From: Acanthosoma haemorrhoidale
Taxonomy: Eukaryota > Arthropoda > Insecta > Hemiptera > Acanthosomatidae
Assembly: GCA_930367205.1 (NCBI GenBank)
Contig: OV884009.1
Span: 86,635,189 to 86,699,188, forward strand
Reading direction: 5' to 3'
Length of the DNA: 64,000 nt
Positions 11,841-24,400 of this stretch are shown one piece after another; the first letter of the stretch is position 1; each line of letters begins with the position of its first letter. Made by a program: the position numbers and the translations under genes. The notes below the pieces were generated by a model, which was given only the letters and a program-made list of their open reading frames with translations, had not been told where the DNA came from and did no database searches.

Positions 11841-12629
11841 CTACCATACTATTATTTATTTTCTTATTATACCATACATTTATTTTACCTATTTTGGGCA
11901 CTTACATACCGGCCGAAGTCTTTTATCAAAATTAGGTATGTATAAAATACAGACTTTAGGTATGTAATGTTTTTTTAAATATTTATAGTATAATAAAACA
12001 GTTAATTAACTTTTTTATCCTATTGGTTATTTCAAATTCTTTAGTAACAGACATAAGAAGTTTATTCTTTAGAATATGTTAATTTCTACTCTGATGAATA
12101 GTTTTAATTATTTACTAATAGATACTTTTTCGGAACGTACTCACTGGGAGTTGACAAGTACTTTATTTTAGACTGTTTCATTTGACCTGCTTCTTTCTTT
12201 CTCTGCTTCTAATACCAATTTCAGCAGAAAAAAATATTTTTTAATTGTCTTGAGGAATATTTGAACAATGTGATGAGAGGATTTTAGGATGGGAAACGAA
12301 ATAACGTCGGATGAATTTTAATTAGTTTTGTGCTTGCAGAAGTTAAGCGGGCAATTCCGCTTGTTTGAAAAAGAGCTTCTGTACACTATCGATTCCTGAA
12401 ACTCTTTTAGGATTCGCAACATTTATCACACCGTTCAGCATTTACTCGGCTCCTAGTAAAATAAATAATTAAGACCTAGTGAGTATTTTATGGTTTACTG
12501 GCAGTAATTTGGAATATTCTTAATTCAACGCTTACCTGAACGGATACAAAAGTGCGATTCATCGCATAAGCAAGAGTTTCAATGACATTATATAATAATT
12601 ATCCACTAAGGAACCAACAAATAATTATA
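11841..12629. other. AT-rich spacer, nothing recognised
   Basis: No open frame of note and no repeat that I could match within the window. Confidence 0.55.
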
Positions 12630-12745
12630 AAGAATTATTATTGGTCCTTCATTGTTTTTCATAGGGTTGCTTTTATTTTTAGCACCCCTGGCCCAACTAC
12701 CATAAAAAACAAACTCTTTATGAAACTAGGTTTGCGAAAAATTGG
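12630..12745 (+). repeat. Dispersed repeat V, copy 2
   Basis: Contains GGGTTGCTTTTATTTTTAGC followed by a diverged CCCCTGGCCC segment, aligned with the core of the other V copies. A 65-codon frame across it is not supported. Confidence 0.45.
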
Positions 12746-12784
12746 GAATGCACTTTTTATGACAGTTCTAACTATATGACTTTA

Positions 12785-12886
12785 CACACGTGGTCTGAAA
12801 AGATGATAATAAAATAAATAAAAGCTAGTGAAATAAATGCTAAAATAAAAGCTTTGTTAGGTCGGAAACTTTTCAGACCACCCTCG
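12785..12886 (+). mobile_element. Mariner-type MITE, copy 1
   Basis: A 102-bp element flanked by TA on both sides (12783-12784 and 12887-12888), the target duplication of the Tc1/mariner superfamily. The right terminal inverted repeat carries AGGTCGGAAACTTTTCAGAC then CACCCTCG. The left repeat is shortened (GTGGTCTGAAAAG) and lacks the inner part present in copy 2. The interior, GATGATAATAAAA followed by AAATAAAAGC, is shared with the copy at 43993-44085. No coding capacity, so it would need a transposase supplied in trans. Confidence 0.8.
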
Positions 12887-12929
12887 TATGCTGTTATAGT
12901 ACACTTAAGCCTCAACACATACTAAGATC

Positions 12930-13100
12930 AAGAATTGATTAATTATACATTTTTTTATTGGGATGGTTTTATTTTTAGCATCTCTAGGGCATAAAATGAA
13001 ACTACCATATGAAATATGCCTCAGCGATGGTTGAGCAACAGTTGAAGCGAACTCGATCATAATGGCAGTTTTAAGGACCATTCGTAATTATAGTAAAAAT
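12930..13100 (+). repeat. Dispersed repeat V, copy 3
   Basis: Longest V copy together with the one at 52.1 kb. It contains GGATGGTTTTATTTTTAGC and, about 100 bp on, CAGTTGAAGC...GGCAGTTTTAAGGACCATTCGTAATTATAG, which aligns with the 52.2-kb copy. This shows that V is at least about 165 bp long. Confidence 0.5.
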
Positions 13101-14279
13101 GTTTAATTTGATACGCTAACCAAAATTACTTTAAGATTTTTTTCCTTATGTACAGGCTGATTAATTAGTGATATTTACTGGTGTTTTCAGGAGACATCTG
13201 TGTGTTTCATGTCTTCAAATGTGTCAAATGGTACTTCCAAAAAAAGGGAACTTGGAAAGACCAAAGCACGCATCCAGGCAAAAGACACTGGCAATAAGGT
13301 GAAAATATGAGGGCTTATGGTTTTGGAAAAAAATACGAAGCCTTAGAAATCTAATATAATCAGTTCGAGTTAGAGGTTTTGTTTGGGTTACATGTTTTTC
13401 TTTCCATATTTCTCCTAATTGATTTTTAAACAACAAGTAATCACCATAATTAAGGTGTTCTAAAGTTAGTAAATGATTTGATCGGTTTTAAGGCCTAACA
13501 CATCAATTACTTTTACCACTCACCACAAGCATTGTTCAGTCATACTAATTATTATCTTCAAATTTAGTGATTAATTAAATATCCATGAAAGTAATGTAAA
13601 TAACGAACATTAAGGTTAATTTTATATAAATTACTGGACTGAGAGTGAATAGGCACTAGTCAATGTGATAAAAAAACTCTCTGCATTTTATTATTACGGT
13701 TTGAAGTGATTTCGGTAATGTCGTCATCAAGCTGTAACGACACCGAATCAAGCTGTTTTGATGATGGTTCATTAACTTAATGAACCTGGCGTCGTCTCCT
13801 GACGCTAATAAAGGAAATCAATGCCAGCTCTCAAATTCAGGAAGCTAATAATGTAACTTCGTAAATTTTTGACAATATTGTGCAACTCGGGGACCGCTTG
13901 GCTTTAGAATTCATAACTTATCGTTCCAAATGTTAACCGGTTCATTACTTTGGCTGTTATTCACTATCGGGATAAAAATAATTTTTTATCTGCTTAAAAT
14001 TACTTGGAATGAAAAAAACCAAAACTGATCCTAACCATATAGGTAGTGTTTATTTGTAACTTATATATAAAATTACAAATTGAATTAACTTCCACGAGTG
14101 AAGTTCTAACAAAGAAAAAATACTAGACACCTAGGCGTGGATATGATCAGTCTGTCAGGTTCGTCTACAGTATTTCAATATAACAAGCTGGTATATATTG
14201 TAACATCTTTCATACATCTAATATGTATAGTTTCAAATTTTTCTGAAGACATGGGAATCCCGTCACATCCTATCCGATG
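13101..14279. other. AT-rich spacer, nothing recognised
   Basis: No gene. A 70-codon minus-strand frame near 13224-13436 has no supporting motif. Confidence 0.55.
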
Positions 14280-14905
14280 ACTATATCCAGCAATATCACG
14301 TCACATAGTCAGGTCAGTGGAGAACTGGCATGTGTATCCAATATCGCATCAAAGTTGACCTTACACACAATCAAAGCCAAATGAAGACAAAGTACACATC
14401 ACATCCACCCTTTGACGAGGATCCTGCCCGACCATTGCCTTCGATGATACCACTTCCCACACCCAATGCATCCACCCACCCCCGTGGCTAGTGGTTATGT
14501 GGTATATATTACACTAGAAAGCAAAGAGCACATAAACAGTTGTAAAAAACGATTTGGGCACACGGACTTGAACTGCGGGGTATAGCCAAACGTCTGAACA
14601 TCGAACAAATTCAAACATTGCAATCCTGTGTCCTCAGAACTGTAGTCAACTCCCTCTTCTTCAATCTACTTCATTATGCTATCTACCTACAGTCGTTGAT
14701 ATTTTTTGCCAAATTCCTCACCTCAATATTTGCTAAATTTCATGAAATTCCGGTCAACAGTTCCTCTCATTCATAAAACCCTCATAGTCTCTTAAAGCGG
14801 TGCGAGCTGTGAATATTGAATGAGAAGAGTTGTGTATAAGGTATGAATAAGAACTTAAATCACAATTATTAATGCTGGATAAGCGAATTGTAATTTTACA
14901 AATAA
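14280..14905 (+). mobile_element. Copy B, diverged relative of the LINE family (RT C-terminus and 3' end)
   Basis: Residues readable near 14555-14660 (TCGGGCACACGG-like start; WAHGLELRGIAKRLNIEQIQ, then LQSCVLRTVVNS) align with WTYGIELWGTAKKSNIKRIQ...QSKVLRTIVNA of copies A, C and G. Upstream, near 14310-14345, a QYRIKV-type match to the WCNQWRIKVN block is weaker. Downstream, a diverged 3' tail (GTATGAATAAGA...AATTGTAATTTTACAAATAAA) ends near 14905. Clearly older or from a sister family; frameshifted and 5' truncated. Confidence 0.6.
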
Positions 14906-15690
14906 ATAACTTAATAAAACTATGCATAGTTTGTTAGTGTGTATAGTAGAGGACATATACTTCATCTCTGTATAAGGAATATATTTATTGCAATTTCGTT
15001 GTATACATTTATGTACCATGGTTAGGAGAGATTGAATACATCATTATCTTCTCAGTACCTATAAAAAATGATAAATTTTTTTTTTTTAATTTAGAGAAAG
15101 AAACATATACAAATTAAGAACCTCTAGCATAATAATATAGAATAAAAGGATTTTTCGTTATAGGATTTACTTCATCAAATAGTACATTCTACATGATATT
15201 TATATATTATCATGATCATCACATATATATATTATAATGATATTAATAGTGATAGTCACTACACATACACACATTACAGTCGATTTATAGGATATTATAC
15301 TAAATCGTTTGCATGTGAAAATTACTCACAATTATGTCAGTATATGTGACAATACTTGGAAATGTTTACATAGCGTAATACACAGTACTAAACACGAAAT
15401 TTAATTTTGAAAAAGTCGGCCCTGTCATCCTAAAGTTTAAGCTTTATCAAGTTGGAGGTCAGAATCTATTCAACATTTATCATACTTTATTTTTTTCTTC
15501 CTGTTGCAACCGATACAGTAAGAAAAGAAGAATTTCAAAGGTATTCCGTTTTAAGAGCCGACTATAAAGCTTCGTTTTTTGATCAATAAATCTATTTGCA
15601 TTCTTTTTAATGTTGAAAAGGGGACTTTAAGAGATATCGATGTCACAGCAAACAAAAAGAAATATTTTGGATCCAAAATCCTGAGTTGTG
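14906..15690. other. AT-rich spacer with TA-rich tracts
   Basis: Nothing recognised. Several ATAT-rich tracts near 15195-15240. Confidence 0.55.
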
Positions 15691-15841
15691 TTTTTTTTTT
15701 TTTTTTTTTTATAGTAACAACTACTTTATTATGATGAAATTACAATCTGCCTTTACTTAATAGGCAATAAATAATTGAGATAAGTGTTTTCATTCATACC
15801 ATATTTACAATTCATCATTCGCTCGCACATTCATACAATAA
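15691..15841 (-). mobile_element. Solo LINE 3' end with poly(A) tail
   Basis: A minus-strand copy of the last 125 bp or so of the LINE, ending in AATAAAGTAGTTGTTACTAT and a run of 20 A (15710 down to 15691). The family can therefore end in poly(A). The copy is truncated within the 3' UTR at about 15841. Confidence 0.75.
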
Positions 15842-16700
15842 AGTTTTTTTAAGATAATTTTCATTCTGAGCCCTTTTTATCGTTTATATTCATTTAAAAA
15901 AATACAATTTAGTTTATGATTGGGAAAAGCCAATAAAAATTGTGCCAGGAATATGTGAACACCTGTATTTTATAAGTTGATTAGAATATAAATAGACGTC
16001 ATTAATGAACACATTGAGATGAAATACACCTGTTGCACTTAAATATTGAGTAGTTATTTCAAATATTTAATTAGACTCAGTGATCTAATGGAGTTTCGAG
16101 TAGAATAAGCGAATAGGTTTGGGCGTGGCCGGTGTGGTGTGTGTTTTGACTGTGACAATGTTTGCCCGGTTCTATGCTTAGTGGCAATCACCTAAAGTCT
16201 ATGGTCACCTGATATATTTGATTAAAGAAATTGATGCTTTCTCATTACACCGATGGCCTGAAATGGGGTATCACGGTTTCAACGAGAAGTGGATTGCGAA
16301 CACGAACCATCTGAGCATCCAATATGAAAAAAAAAAAAATCTATTAAAACAAGTTGTTACTCCAAAGTTATTTTACTAGTTTATCCATGTATTGGTGGTC
16401 TAGTCATATTTGTTCTATTATTACAATTATTATGACATAATTCACGTCATCAATTGTATATTTTACAATTTTTTATAACAGAATAAGTGGAGGAACTAAA
16501 AAAATGCATGGGATAACACCGAAGGATGTCTCCAGCTGTATTTGGTAGGTGGCGTTGAAGAGTTACCTTAGTTATTAGTTATCCAGGCGTTATCTATTCA
16601 CCTTAAATTCAGTTTTCGTAACGGGATTCTATTTTTTAATTTAAGTAACTACTCATTTATCCTTCATAAGTTAACCCTAAAAAGATCCATCCCTCAAATA
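15842..16700. other. AT-rich spacer, nothing recognised
   Basis: No open frame or repeat that I can support. Confidence 0.55.
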
Positions 16701-16712
16701 AAACAATAATAG

Positions 16713-16770
16713 GGCGGAAAATTGAACCCGAGTCTTCGCAGCTAAATGCTAACCACTACACTGACATACT
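16713..16770 (-). repeat. tRNA-like sequence, likely SINE head
   Basis: On the minus strand, TGTAGTGGTTAGCATTT (A-box) is followed about 25 nt later by CGGGTTCAATTTTCCGC (B-box), a spacing normal for a tRNA. The acceptor stem does not pair, so this is a tRNA-derived SINE or tRNA pseudogene and not a working tRNA gene. Confidence 0.5.
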
Positions 16771-16885
16771 GTCAAATTTCTTTGTAGTTTGGATCCTACT
16801 ATGTTTTAGTATCACTTAGTATAATTAATGGCCAAAGCTGAAAGTTTGGCCGAAGTGGATTCATATAAGGAAAGCCATCTACTTG

Positions 16886-16957
16886 TGCAGGGTAGCTCAG
16901 TTGGTAGAGCCCCCAGAGGATACTGGATAAATGGGGTCGATTTTCTTTGGCTGATCA
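16886..16957 (+). repeat. tRNA-like sequence, SINE head or tRNA pseudogene
   Basis: GGTAGCTCAGTTGGTAGAGC (16891-16910) is a near-perfect D-arm/A-box. GGGGTCGATTTTC (16933-16945) is a weak B-box at the right distance. No matching acceptor stem or clear anticodon arm. It lies about 115 bp from the minus-strand tRNA-like sequence, in the opposite orientation. Confidence 0.5.
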
Positions 16958-17487
16958 TTATATCGAAGAGATCCTGAAATACTTAGTAAAGGATTATTCT
17001 TAACTTCATTTTATTTATATTAAAAAAAGTAAAATAATTAGCAAAATTATAGTCATAACACCCTGACATTAAATAAATTATTTTTAATTAGTACCCTAAA
17101 CTTTCGATAAAGTTTATCATTTAATTTATTTTTCCGTTGCCAATTTACTTTTCACCAACTATGAAAGAAAATTGAAGATTAAATCTTCAAAATCCCGCGG
17201 TAAGGAATGCAAAAGACGGGGAGCTAAGGGACTGACTTTTTCAAATACAATATTTGTTCACATAACTCAGGTTATGATATCGTGCGCAAAACATAAATAT
17301 AAGCAGCCTGATATGTTGTGGTTTATAAATTATAAACTAGGAGAATTAGATCATGGCAACTATCCTTGAGCAAACCGAGAGACAAATTCCCCGAACATGT
17401 TTAAAAGCAGAACATCTGATACGATTTATAGTCAATTCACGACTTGTCCGTTTTCAAACGAAGATTCGAAATATTATTTAATTGTAT
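16958..17487. other. AT-rich spacer, nothing recognised
   Basis: No gene. A 65-codon frame near 17172-17369 has no recognisable motif. Confidence 0.5.
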
Positions 17488-18382
17488 GCTCACCAATACC
17501 TTCTTGGCAACATTCGCAGACGACACTGTACTCCTGTCAACCCATCCAGACCCCGATATAGCATCCCAAAACCTTCAAAAACACCTTGACGATATCGAGT
17601 ATTGGTGCAACCAATGGCGAATCAGTCAATGAAGGAAAATATACTCACATAACCTTTACCCTCTGCCGCAAGTCCTGTCCGCCAGTCTTTTTTAATACAT
17701 TTCCTCTCCCTGTGCCTGAGACAGTACGGTATTTAGGCTTCCATCTCGACAAAAGACTGACATGGAACCCACACACGAGGCTAAAAAGACATGACTAAAC
17801 AGACGCTTTTGACAAATGTACAGACTACTTCGAAGGACATCCCATCTCTCAATAGAAAGCAAACTACTTATTTACAAAGTTATACTTAAGCCAATCTGGA
17901 CATACGGAATAGAGCTATGGGGGACAGCAAAAAAGTCGAACATCAAGCGCATCCAATCCTTTCAATCAAAAGTCCTAAGAACAATAGTAAATGCCCCTTA
18001 TTACGTCAGCAGCAAAACCCTTCACAATGATCTGAATATACCCTATATTCTTTAACTCATCCCTTCCAAGTTCATAAAATTCCATAGTAACCTATCCAAC
18101 CACCCTAATTCCCTAGCACAGTCATTGCACTGCACCGATCACCCCTATAATCCTCCTCGGAGAGTAAAACGGCAGTGGACTCGTGACCTGCTATAACTAA
18201 GTGATAGTGGGAGTCCTGGCAATGGCTAGTTTCTCTTATCATGCCCTGAGCGTCTGTGGATCTCGCGCTCTTGGCCAGCCTCCGCTGGCTCTTATCCAGT
18301 GACGTGGCTGACGTAGGAGCGTGGGGGACTCCCCAAGACTCCGCTTCCTGCTTCGCATGCGAGGGAGGTGACAACCTTGTGG
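17488..18382 (+). mobile_element. LINE copy C, 5'-truncated reverse transcriptase and partial 3' UTR
   Basis: Starts abruptly at the sequence for NTFLATFADDTVLLSTHPDP, so it contains the catalytic FADD box and the RT C-terminus. Small deletions break the frame near 17623 and 17790, and a G to T change makes a TAA near 18053, before the LIPSKF block. The 3' UTR is present only to about 18382; the terminal 120 bp with the AATAAA end is missing. No TSD seen, so the 3' side was probably lost by a later deletion. Confidence 0.85.
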
Positions 18383-18584
18383 CAATATAACCCTTTGTTC
18401 AGTGACCTGAGGAAAATAAGTAAATGTTGAAATCTGGTCAAGGGCCAGATGTCCCAAAGAACAGACCGGTGTTCGAAATGTCTGCAAATTACATACTCAC
18501 TCTGTTTTTTAGAATAGAAGAAAGGAGAGACTAAAGACCGCTCGCCAAAGTAAGAGAATCGGTAGGTCATTTTGGTGGGAAGAT
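18383..18584. other. Unassigned sequence after copy C
   Basis: About 200 bp between the broken 3' end of copy C and repeat X. No match found in the window. Confidence 0.4.
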
Positions 18585-18840
18585 TTCAGTTTAAAAAGGA
18601 TTGGCAATAGGAAGATCTCCCTTACTTTTTTCGGGGACGAGGCCGAGTACGTCTCTCTTCTTTTTGAGACAGCAGCGGGAGAGAAAGAATACTTCCTTAT
18701 TGCCAGGACACGTACTGAGGGCTTGGGACATTTGGTCTAGAAATTTTACCGCCTTGTAATGAAGACACCGCTGTAGTTTGTAAGCATAGATTTCAATAGT
18801 TTATAAGATCATAAGATATCATCTATTTTATCTCATTGAA
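18585..18840 (+). repeat. Dispersed repeat X, copy 1
   Basis: Aligns along about 250 bp with 25249-25505. Shared blocks include CTTCTTTTTGAGACAGCAG, ACTGAGGGCTTGGGACATTT, CCACCTTGTAAT/ CCGCCTTGTAAT with AAGACA, and TAGTTTATAAGAT. No protein motif in either copy. The family is not recognised. Confidence 0.65.
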
Positions 18841-18887
18841 TATTTTCAATATTTTGAATAAATTTTATTCTAAATTCTATTTATACA

Positions 18888-19005
18888 TGAAACTTCTTTA
18901 TTGTGATAATATTACAATCTGTATTATCAGGCAATAAGTAATTGTGATAAATGATCTCATTCATAACATATTTACAGTTTTCATTCACTCGCTCATTCAT
19001 ACAGT
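18888..19005 (-). mobile_element. Solo LINE 3' end
   Basis: Minus-strand copy of the terminal block (GCGAGTGAATGAAAAC..., AATTGTAATATTATCACAAT) ending in AATAAAGAAGTTTCA. The extension AGAAGTTTCA after the AATAAA-type hexamer also occurs in the copies at 25.2 and 42.3 kb, so it marks a subfamily distinct from copies A and E. Confidence 0.7.
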
Positions 19006-20289
19006 CTATTTATACTAAACAAATTATTTTAATTGATCAATTTATTAAGAAATATTACCTATGGATTAGACTAAACGGGCCAGTATTATATTTAATTAAT
19101 GTTAAGCAATCTTTACCGAACGTAGCAATATTTACAATCTCCGGATCTGCATTTGCGCATTTGTTCTATTAAACCTGATATTTTTGTTACCCTAAGACAG
19201 AAAACCTTTTATAGTCCTGCCTTAAACATAGACTGCATGCAGTAATAAGAAAAAAAATAACCAATCTGCATTTAAACTAAATGTTAACATATGAGTTAAC
19301 AATAAAACGTTACTTACATACCAAACCAGTAAATTGCAACCAATTTCTTCACCATGTACTTCAAACTCTATAATTGTTATTTACTAATCAGCAAGAAAAC
19401 TATTTCCAAGCACATGCTAGTCGCTTCTCAAAACCTATCTCCCATGTGCCCAAGACGAAGACCAGTCGTTTTCTTGGTCCCCCGATAGATGGCAAAGTTG
19501 GACTTCCATAAATACACCCTCCCTTCGACCACCACTATACCATCGATACTGGATCTAGAAATTAACCAATCCCTTGTTTTGGTATCGTTTATTTGGGTTC
19601 CAAAAACATACGTGCCAAAAGGTATTGGGCGCATTTTGGTGACGTTTGTCCAGCAGGGCTAGACGGACTTGTTTTACTGTGCCCCATGGCCCTTGTCCGT
19701 ATGTCAGCATTAGTTTTTCTTTAACCTTATAATTGAGAAAAAGTTATTTAGATTTTTTTGTTATATTAGTTTTATCAGTGACTCTTTAGTTCAAGAAAGG
19801 TAATGCATTTGAAAAAAATCTATTACATAAATTGAGCAGTGCTAAATATTTTTTAAAAATAACTATTTAATATGACAGCCATTCTGTCCAGCGACCGTTG
19901 TAAAACTTGGTCAGTGGGAGGGGAGGCCTGCCAAGTCAAATCCGACAGTGGCCTGTGAAAGTTGTTGCGGTTTGAAGTCCGCTCTGTCTGCCTAGAAAGG
20001 CTCTTATTTTCAAAGCAAACAGCACGCAAAAGTGGCGAGGTCCAGTTCTACATGTGGTTAATAGTCGATAAAAAAAACTTTTTCCTTAGCCCAAAGCGAG
20101 AGGCTGCACTTTCATTCAAGTGTGGTGCAATTGTCTTTCGTCTCTCTAACTGTCTGTTAGAAAAAAACAACAACGTTATTTGGACACATTGTCCCCGAAG
20201 AATAACAAAACTTACACATAAGTATGTCTAGCTGACAGGAAAAAAAAAATACATATACCATAAATTACATTTTTGAGATTAGCTATCTG
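19006..20289. other. Spacer, no gene recognised
   Basis: AT-rich with a moderately GC-rich part near 19430-19680 and 19880-20060. Short open frames there (68-89 codons) have no recognisable motif and no repeat partner in the window. Confidence 0.5.
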
Positions 20290-20432
20290 TGTACACATGT
20301 GGTTTTTTTCCTTTCAAAGCCCCTTTAAATTTACAGATAATTATATATAATTATAGATCCTCAGGTGAATCTATTTATAAATTATTTTTGTATTTCCTGT
20401 AGCATCACTACATTATATACAGGTTTTGTCAT
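20290..20432 (-). repeat. Dispersed repeat Z, copy 1
   Basis: Shares with 29408-29552 the block TTGTATTTCCTGTAGCATCA then CTACATTATATACAGGTTTTG, plus AGGTGAATC and a T-run start. Read on the minus strand, both copies end in an A-rich tail, so Z is probably the 3' end of a retroelement. Confidence 0.6.
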
Positions 20433-22640
20433 GTGGTGATTTCAATGAACTAACAGGAAAATATAGAAACAAAAAACATAAACGAGTAGAGGGCAATTCA
20501 TTCACTAACAATTGTAACTCAGAACGTGATACGTATGGTATAGAAATTATTACAAGAGAAAAGGAGTGTGAAAGGTTGCCAGAACAATGGTGAATTATGA
20601 ATTGTTAGATAATGAACTGGTAAAGTCTAGATTTAAAGTGGGGGTTTGGTAAAATGGTGAATTTTGTTAGTAATAAAGTTAAAAATGTTTCCCGTCTGCA
20701 CTTTATGCACTCCTTAATATGCATCTGCGAATGCAGCACGAGGAGACAGCTGTAATTCCAAATTTATTTATTTATTTACGTCATTGTATATACATTATCA
20801 ATAAAGAGGTTTTGAAAGAAAAAAAAACAAAAAAAACAGAGGCCAGACAGAAACCAACCGGCACCTTGAACACTTCTCTCTCTCTCTCTGCACTGGCGCC
20901 TGCTGCTCTACTCAAAACCATGGACTTCTCATTCAACTACCTCCGCATCTCTCTCCTAACCTCGCTATGTTTTAGTCCGGCGTTGTCGGACCCCACACCT
21001 TCCTAGTGGAAATCTCTGCCTTCATCTCGCTAAAACTAACACCTCCTTGGGAGAGACCTCTACCTCGCGGACGACGGTTGCCGTGGCCCTGCAAATTTTA
21101 CCTAGCAGTGTCTCCCATGGCAATCCAGTTTGCCTCTCTCCGGTTCACACTCGCCTTTAGGATCTGGACAGTTTTCGCCTACCCTAAGATACCGAGTGTG
21201 AATTCGTGGTCATTCCAAGACCACATAAACTACCTATAAACCTACCCTGTACCTCTTCTCCTGAACATAGTGCACTGTCGGGGCACACACACCTTCTAAA
21301 GAGTCAGATCAAAGCGAATTAAAGCTGCCCGCCGACTAGGTTGGCAGCCAGGGTTCTAATGTGAAAGACCACAGGTCCGCCCGCCTTATCTTTTTCTGGG
21401 CGCTCGCCAGACGGCGGCTAAGAGGCTGTAGCGACTGTTGAAGCCACAGATTTATTTTTACCTTGTAATTTCAATCAAAAGGAAAATTTTGTTTAACGTG
21501 CTCATTGCACATTTAATTTTGTATTTTCTCTAGTTCAAGTTTGCTTATTTGGTATAGGATTAATTGTTTAAGAAAACAAAATGTTAAATATAAGGAAGTC
21601 GATAGTGAAATAAAAGGTGTGTTGTTAAACTGTGACCCCTAATCCAGGCAAAATGTAAACATTGCAGGCTCGGCTTGCCCCCTCTTTCCACCGGGTCTGT
21701 CGTATTCCATCTTTCGCCGATGTTACATCGAGTGAATCCTCTCGCCATTTCTTTCCTCAGTCATAGTTTTCTATTTGAGTTCGAACATTTTCGTAACAAA
21801 CGGGGATTTGTCATCAAATGACCATACTGGTATTGATCTTCAACAAGATTGGTATTTTTTGTTTATTCTAATGAGTGTGCGAGATCGTGAGCTTCATCTC
21901 TAATTGAAGCGCTCGGATTCAATTGATCTCCTATTCAACCTTTCAACGGTTCAAACCCGCTATTTCGGACAGAGGGGAAGGAGTTGATTTCTGAATTCAC
22001 AATCAAGATCAGGACATCTACAACAATCATCATCATCTTCACGACACAACCTATTTCCACCGGACGAGACGATATTTTGGATTGGAGCGGAACACCAGTA
22101 CGACGGAATAATGCCCTTCTCGTTGCAACTGCAGATTATCATTATAACACCACACGGTGAGTCATTCACCAATCATTGAACGCTATATAACACAACGTTT
22201 GCCATTTGCAATTGCTGTTATGTTCATATCCTCATTTTAATGTTTATTATTCTACGATTGAGGTATCAATAATTTCAGGATTATTAAATAGTAAATTTTG
22301 AACAATAGCGTTGTATTTAATTAAACTAACGCTTAAATTTAAATTCTTATATTTGTTGTTATGGATTTATAATTTATTTATTTATTTATTATAAATTTAT
22401 TTATTTATTATTATTACCTAAAGTAGTGTGAAATTGTTGATTCCGCTCGTATTAACAAATGTTATGTTAAAAATTATTAACTTAATTTATTATTTCTACG
22501 ATTTCAAGGCAAGCTTGCTCATAAATATTAATTCTTTTCCAATTACATGTTTGTTTAACTTCGCTATTTGTTTGAATATATATCAATTGTTACGATTACA
22601 TGGTTTATTCTTTTATACTAATTATTAAGTACCCAGTTGC
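20433..22640. other. Spacer with an A-rich retro-tail-like tract and a GC-rich block
   Basis: AATAAAGAGGTTTTGAAAG followed by A-rich sequence (20800-20842) looks like a retroelement 3' end on the plus strand. A TC microsatellite (20877-20890) and a GC-rich stretch (about 20890-21440) follow. Frames of 77-95 codons there are not supported by any motif. The remainder, to 22640, is AT-rich with TTTATTTA repeats near 22370-22410. Confidence 0.45.
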
Positions 22641-24316
22641 AATTTTGAGCCACAAATTTTCTACGCTAGTAAGGAGGAAAGGTTCTACTGAACCTCTCAA
22701 GCTGCGTAAACAGCGACCCTAGCCCGCGGCGGGCGTCTCCTCCCCACTTTGGGGATACTCAGGTATAAACTGAGCCCGACAAGAGGTATTACACAACACC
22801 TCAAATTACGCTGATTAAAATTCAATAACGGGGAGTATTAAAAAATAAATCAAACGTTGTTGAAAAAGTCGCTCCCCTTTCACTAACGTTTAGGTTTTCT
22901 CAGTGATTAAGCTTCTAAGTATACTTTAAGTAATGTTTTCTTCTAATGGTCAAGGACACAATATGTATGGTAAACCAAAAAAAAATTCAGATCTATAAAA
23001 ATAAAGTTTTAGGAGCCAGCAATAGAAGCAGGATTTAACAGATGTTTTTGTTCAATAAAACACTTCTCCATGATATTAAGGTTTTCTCGTCACAGGCAAG
23101 TAGATATTTTAGATTTTAAGTTATGTCTTTCCTTATGGTTAAGGTAAATGCATTCGATAAGGTAACGTAATAAGAAATCCAAAGATAATCTAAGAAAGTA
23201 ATAGCCAACTTTTGGAAAATGTTCTCCAAGAATACCTTGTACCTTTTTTCACGATCTAAGTAAATTATTTTAAAACCCGGGCCAAATCTCGCTAGGATCT
23301 CCTATTATTATTTCTTGACAATGTGCGTCCTACATTACTTTTATATATTTTTTACAAATATGAAAACAATAGGGAGACTATCTATACATCATAATACATA
23401 ACAGCATAAAATTTGTTATTCGTGTGAAAAAAAAAGAAATTAAAACACTACGTGTGAGTGGTAATGATTGCTTACTTTATGATTAAGTTGTTATAATGTT
23501 ACACGAAAGCAAAGACTTCGCCACAATCGGAAACCGGCTTTGTAAAGGGAACGTGTTACCAAACCGTAACTCATTCCTGAGTCAATGACTCATAGGTCAA
23601 CCTTCTCTAGACGTCATGGGTTAGTGGTGGAGGTGGCATTAGTACCCTCAATCACGCGCCGCACCATCTGCCAGCGTACTCATGTCCTACCGTCACGTCT
23701 TCGAGCAGCCGTATCTTCAGTTCATCTCAATCCGCCAACACCGGGATTTAGTCTTAGATCCCTTGCCCTCCTCTAATTCTTTGTTTCTTGCTTACCACAA
23801 AGGTGAATCAGATGGTATTTATCGAATAAATTTGTAGTCCTAGCTGTCTTGGTGATTGTCCACGTCACTGAAATGTAATATCGAAGGTGCGGGGTCATCT
23901 TTCGTCTGTCTGTCTGCCTGCATGTATGTTCTACAACGGTTGTAAAAATCTAAAACATATACTCGATATGCAGATTAGCTGTTAATTTGATATAAAAAAT
24001 TCAAACCCTAAAAAAAAACATTTTGAACAGGAATGAAACATAATTATTAGCTCAAAAATATGTAATATTTCTTAAAACTCTTAGTTATTAAGACATTACC
24101 AATTGCGCTTTTCATCTTTCACGAGGTTTTCACGGCATTTCTGTAATATATCTCCTTTCATGTGTAATGGGCAAATGCATACGTACATGCTAAATACAGT
24201 ATTTTAAATATAAAAACTGCTTTGGCGACGTTCGTTTCTAACATATTCTATGTTGAATATGTATTGTAGCATACATATTTTAAACAATATTTCATAAAGA
24301 GGAAACAATTATGACA
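22641..24316. other. Spacer, nothing recognised
   Basis: A short GC-rich patch near 22700-22780 stands out against AT-rich flanks. No gene or repeat partner found. Confidence 0.5.
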
Positions 24317-24400
24317 GGGCCGCGATTCGAACACCGGAACTTTTGATAACAGTTCAGATGCACTTTCTTATAAGCTATTCAGGCTTATGTGAGTGACGAC
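24317..24400 (-). repeat. tRNA-like sequence, likely SINE head
   Basis: On the minus strand, AATAGCTTATAAGAAAGTGC (A-box region) precedes CCGGTGTTCGAATCGCGG (B-box region) with about 35 nt between. The long spacing suits a type II tRNA ancestor or a decayed SINE. No acceptor stem. Confidence 0.5.

Noticed and set aside
16886..16957. Functional tRNA gene
   Set aside because: The A-box is good, but the acceptor stem does not pair and the B-box is degraded.
20719..21239. Plus-strand frames of 95 and 77 codons in the GC-rich block
   Set aside because: The first runs through an A-rich tail and a TC microsatellite; no motif in either.
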